A program made the translations under genes and the position numbers. From positions 1 to 5,019 of the forward strand of contig JAITGB010000172.1 in NCBI GenBank assembly GCA_031280945.1: a stretch of 5,019 bases of DNA, written 5' to 3'. Position 1 is the stretch's first letter. Every line of letters begins with the position of its first letter. Source of the DNA: Spirochaetales bacterium. GTDB lineage: Bacteria; Spirochaetota; Spirochaetia; DTKZ01. The notes under the pieces are model-generated. The model worked only from the letters and a program-made list of their open reading frames with translations, did no database searches and had not been told where the DNA came from. Positions 3,361-5,019 of the stretch are shown here, one piece after another.

Positions 3361-4960
3361 ACCCCGCCCCCAAAAGCCCCGCGTACACGGAAAGCTCCTT
3401 GTCTCCAGCCTTGCCGCCCAAGAGCTGGGTCGTCAAAATTTTTCCGAGCTGAACGCCCTCCTGGTCAAAGCTGTTGATGTTCCACAGAAAACCCTGAAAC
3501 ATAACCTTGTTTTCAAAATGGGCAAGAAGCGAACCCAAAACAGCCGGAGTAAGCCTTTCTGCCCACAGAAGGCTCGAAGGCCGCCCGCCCGAAAAACTCT
3601 TGTTCGGATTTGAGTCTTTCTTGCCCCGCGCAAAAGCAACAATCTGCGCCGCAAGATTCGCGCACAGTTTTTTCTGACTGGAGGAACCCTCAAACTCAAG
3701 GTCTTCCCCCCGCTGTGAAGCGCGGAAACCCACAAACTGCAAAGGAATAATATCCGTCCCCTGATGAAGAAGCTGGTAAAAAGAGTGCTGCCCGTTCGTA
3801 CCCGGCTCCCCGAAAACAAGAGGCCCCGTTGCGTAGGAAACAGGCTCCCCAAAACGGTTCACGCTCTTGCCGTTTGACTCCATATCAAGCTGCTGGAGGT
3901 GAGCCGGAAAACGCGAAAGAGCCTGACTGTAGGGAAGAATCGCCGTTGAAGGAAAACCCAAAACATTACGCTCGTACACACCCAAAAGAGCATCAAGAAG
4001 AGCAGCGTTCTTTTCCACCGAACTCTCCAGAGACAACCTGTCCGTCTGTGCCGCCCCCCCAAGAAGCTCCTCCACAACCCCCGCGCCAAAAGCAAGGGTA
4101 AGAACCGCCGCGCCCACAGCGCTTGTCGCGGAATACCGGCCCCCGATAAAATCGTCCATAAAAAAAGCCGCGAGGTACGAAGAAGATTTTGCCATGGGGC
4201 TCGCCTGTGAAGTAACAGCAATAATATGCTTCTCCGGCGCAAGGGCCGCCCCCCGCGAAGAAGACAAAGCCCGCCTCACAAAAGCCTCATTCGTCAAAGT
4301 CTCCTGAGTCGTACCGCTCTTGGACACAATAATAAACAAACTCGTCTCAGGATTGATTCCCGCAAGAACATCAGAAGCATCATCAGGGTCAACGTTGGAA
4401 ATAAACCTCGCCTCAAGCCTCTGTCCCTGCCCAGAGCCCGGCCCAGACCCCCCGCCCGCGCAGAAATTCCTCAGGGCCAAATATAAAGCCCGCGGCCCCA
4501 GGTCAGAACCCCCAATCCCAATCTGCACAACAGTCTCAAAAACCTTCCCCGTAGAACCCCGAAGCTCCCCCCCATGCACCTTCTCCGCAAAATCCTTAAT
4601 GCGCCCAAACTCACCCTCGTAGAAAACGCGCAGGTTTTTGCCCCCATGAATAACATCCCTCCCCAACTGGCCCCGCGCAAGCTGATGTAAAACCATGCGA
4701 GCTTCCCCCGTATTCATAACCTCCCCGTCCAGAAGAGCCCTGTACTTGGGAATAAGCTCCGCCTCGTCCGCAAGCTCCTGCAAAACCCCCAGAGTCTCCC
4801 CCGTCCAGAGCTTTGCCGCGTAATTATAGGAAAGCCCGCTCCCCGCCGGAATCTGCGCAGAGCGAATCCGCTCCTCAGTCAAAAGCTCATCCGTGCGCCC
4901 CAGCCCCTTAAGCCGCGCAAAAGCCGCCAGAGTATCCAGATTTTTATACGAAACGCCCAT
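3359..4960 (-). CDS. pgi: Glucose-6-phosphate isomerase, 533 aa
   Basis: This cytoplasmic glycolytic enzyme interconverts glucose 6-phosphate and fructose 6-phosphate. The sugar-phosphate site SKSGTTQET is at residues 213-221 and family signature DFIGGRYSATSAVG at 270-283. The catalytic-base segment MESNGK has E361, TNGQHSFYQ has H392, and the C-terminal signature SFDQEGVQLGK has catalytic K507; the signature's usual Glu (GVE) is Gln here. Length and layout fit a complete enzyme. The ATG at 4958-4960 follows AGGAGGG with a 3-nt gap; an in-frame TTG at 4996 would add 12 residues upstream of this strong ribosome-binding site and is unlikely. A Gly/Ser-rich insert (about 168-180, AGGGSGPGSGQGQ) looks like an added surface loop. 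The last 14 codons are the 44-bp sequence duplicated at 2013-2056. The gene is intact and heads the minus-strand series; the TA genes start 110 bp downstream. Confidence 0.97.
   Translation of the reverse strand: MGVSYKNLDTLAAFARLKGLGRTDELLTEERIRSAQIPAGSGLSYNYAAKLWTGETLGVLQELADEAELIPKYRALLDGEVMNTGEARMVLHQLARGQLGRDVIHGGKNLRVFYEGEFGRIKDFAEKVHGGELRGSTGKVFETVVQIGIGGSDLGPRALYLALRNFCAGGGSGPGSGQGQRLEARFISNVDPDDASDVLAGINPETSLFIIVSKSGTTQETLTNEAFVRRALSSSRGAALAPEKHIIAVTSQASPMAKSSSYLAAFFMDDFIGGRYSATSAVGAAVLTLAFGAGVVEELLGGAAQTDRLSLESSVEKNAALLDALLGVYERNVLGFPSTAILPYSQALSRFPAHLQQLDMESNGKSVNRFGEPVSYATGPLVFGEPGTNGQHSFYQLLHQGTDIIPLQFVGFRASQRGEDLEFEGSSSQKKLCANLAAQIVAFARGKKDSNPNKSFSGGRPSSLLWAERLTPAVLGSLLAHFENKVMFQGFLWNINSFDQEGVQLGKILTTQLLGGKAGDKELSVYAGLLGAG
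3360..3403. repeat. 44-bp direct repeat, native copy at the pgi 3' end
   Basis: This copy encodes PGI residues 520-533 and the first two bases of stop TAA on the minus strand. It is identical to 2013-2056. Because the reading frame is continuous with the rest of pgi, this copy is the one in functional use. Confidence 0.97.
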
Positions 4961-5019
4961 ACGCCCTCCTGTAAAAACACAAAAAGCCTGCTCCAAAACC
5001 CCAAATATGTCAATAAGAG

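Larger units (their letters stand above)
2013..3403. mobile_element. Candidate TA cassette bounded by pgi-tail direct repeats
   Basis: The two 44-bp repeats bracket exactly two toxin-antitoxin modules, with a repeat period of 1,347 bp. Recombination between the repeats would remove the cassette and leave pgi full length, ending at TAG 2012 and convergent with the methyltransferase stop at 2003. This resembles integration at the 3' end of a conserved gene, in which the incoming DNA replaces the displaced tail. No integrase or transposase lies inside, so the mechanism could equally be a tandem duplication followed by deletion. The repeats are seen; the mobility is inferred. Confidence 0.35.

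Noticed and set aside
2013..3403. Insertion sequence or transposon
   Set aside because: There is no transposase or recombinase frame, and the boundaries are direct repeats with no terminal inverted repeats.
3433..4242. Minus-strand overlapping open frames of 139 and 127 codons inside pgi
   Set aside because: These are alternative frames of a G/T-rich coding strand. They give Arg/Leu/Phe-rich translations without motifs, while pgi in the main frame is fully conserved.
5008..5013. Perfect TTGACA -35 box upstream of pgi on the minus strand
   Set aside because: No acceptable -10 box lies 16-19 bp downstream, and the alternative CATATT -10 would need a -35 beyond the window. The pgi promoter cannot be settled here.

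Overview
The window reads as a bacterial chromosomal segment of roughly 50% GC. It is probably from a spirochaete of the Treponema type, such as the termite-gut treponemes. That assignment is an inference from the style of the 533-residue glucose-6-phosphate isomerase and from the clustering of small PIN-toxin/antitoxin modules; no rRNA or other marker is present to prove it. The given strand is rich in A and C, so most genes (all on the minus strand) have G/T-rich coding strands, and only the methyltransferase runs the other way.

Layout from left to right. Positions 1-647 (minus) hold a decayed toxin-antitoxin (TA) module: an intact antitoxin-like gene followed by a PIN toxin that has lost its N-terminus and its start, and that runs off the window edge. 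Positions 648-767 are non-coding and contain a strong GC hairpin. Positions 768-1085 (minus) encode a small XRE-type repressor, divergent from a class I SAM-dependent methyltransferase at 1182-2003 (plus). The 96-bp gap between them carries a perfect 14-bp inverted repeat that brackets the -35 box of the methyltransferase promoter. Positions 2012-3248 (minus) hold two tandem TA modules of the same type: an antitoxin with a complete VapC-like PIN toxin, then an antitoxin with a PIN toxin cut off after about 32 residues. Positions 3359-4960 (minus) encode complete glucose-6-phosphate isomerase (pgi).

The most striking structure is a perfect 44-bp direct repeat (2013-2056 and 3360-3403). One copy is the natural 3' end of pgi: its last 14 codons plus the first two bases of the stop. 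The other copy lies 1,347 bp away and is fused in frame to the truncated PIN toxin. The two tandem TA modules sit exactly between the copies. Without the repeated unit, pgi and the methyltransferase would be convergent neighbours 8 bp apart. This suggests that a 1.35-kb TA cassette was inserted at, or duplicated from, the pgi 3' end without harming pgi.

Functionally, pgi is housekeeping glycolysis. The rest is accessory: three related antitoxin genes, one apparently complete PIN ribonuclease, two broken toxins, and a repressor-methyltransferase pair likely to share one operator region. In the two tandem modules the toxin start codon is embedded out of frame in the DNA encoding the antitoxin's conserved C-terminal DEW motif, so toxin translation is probably coupled to antitoxin translation.
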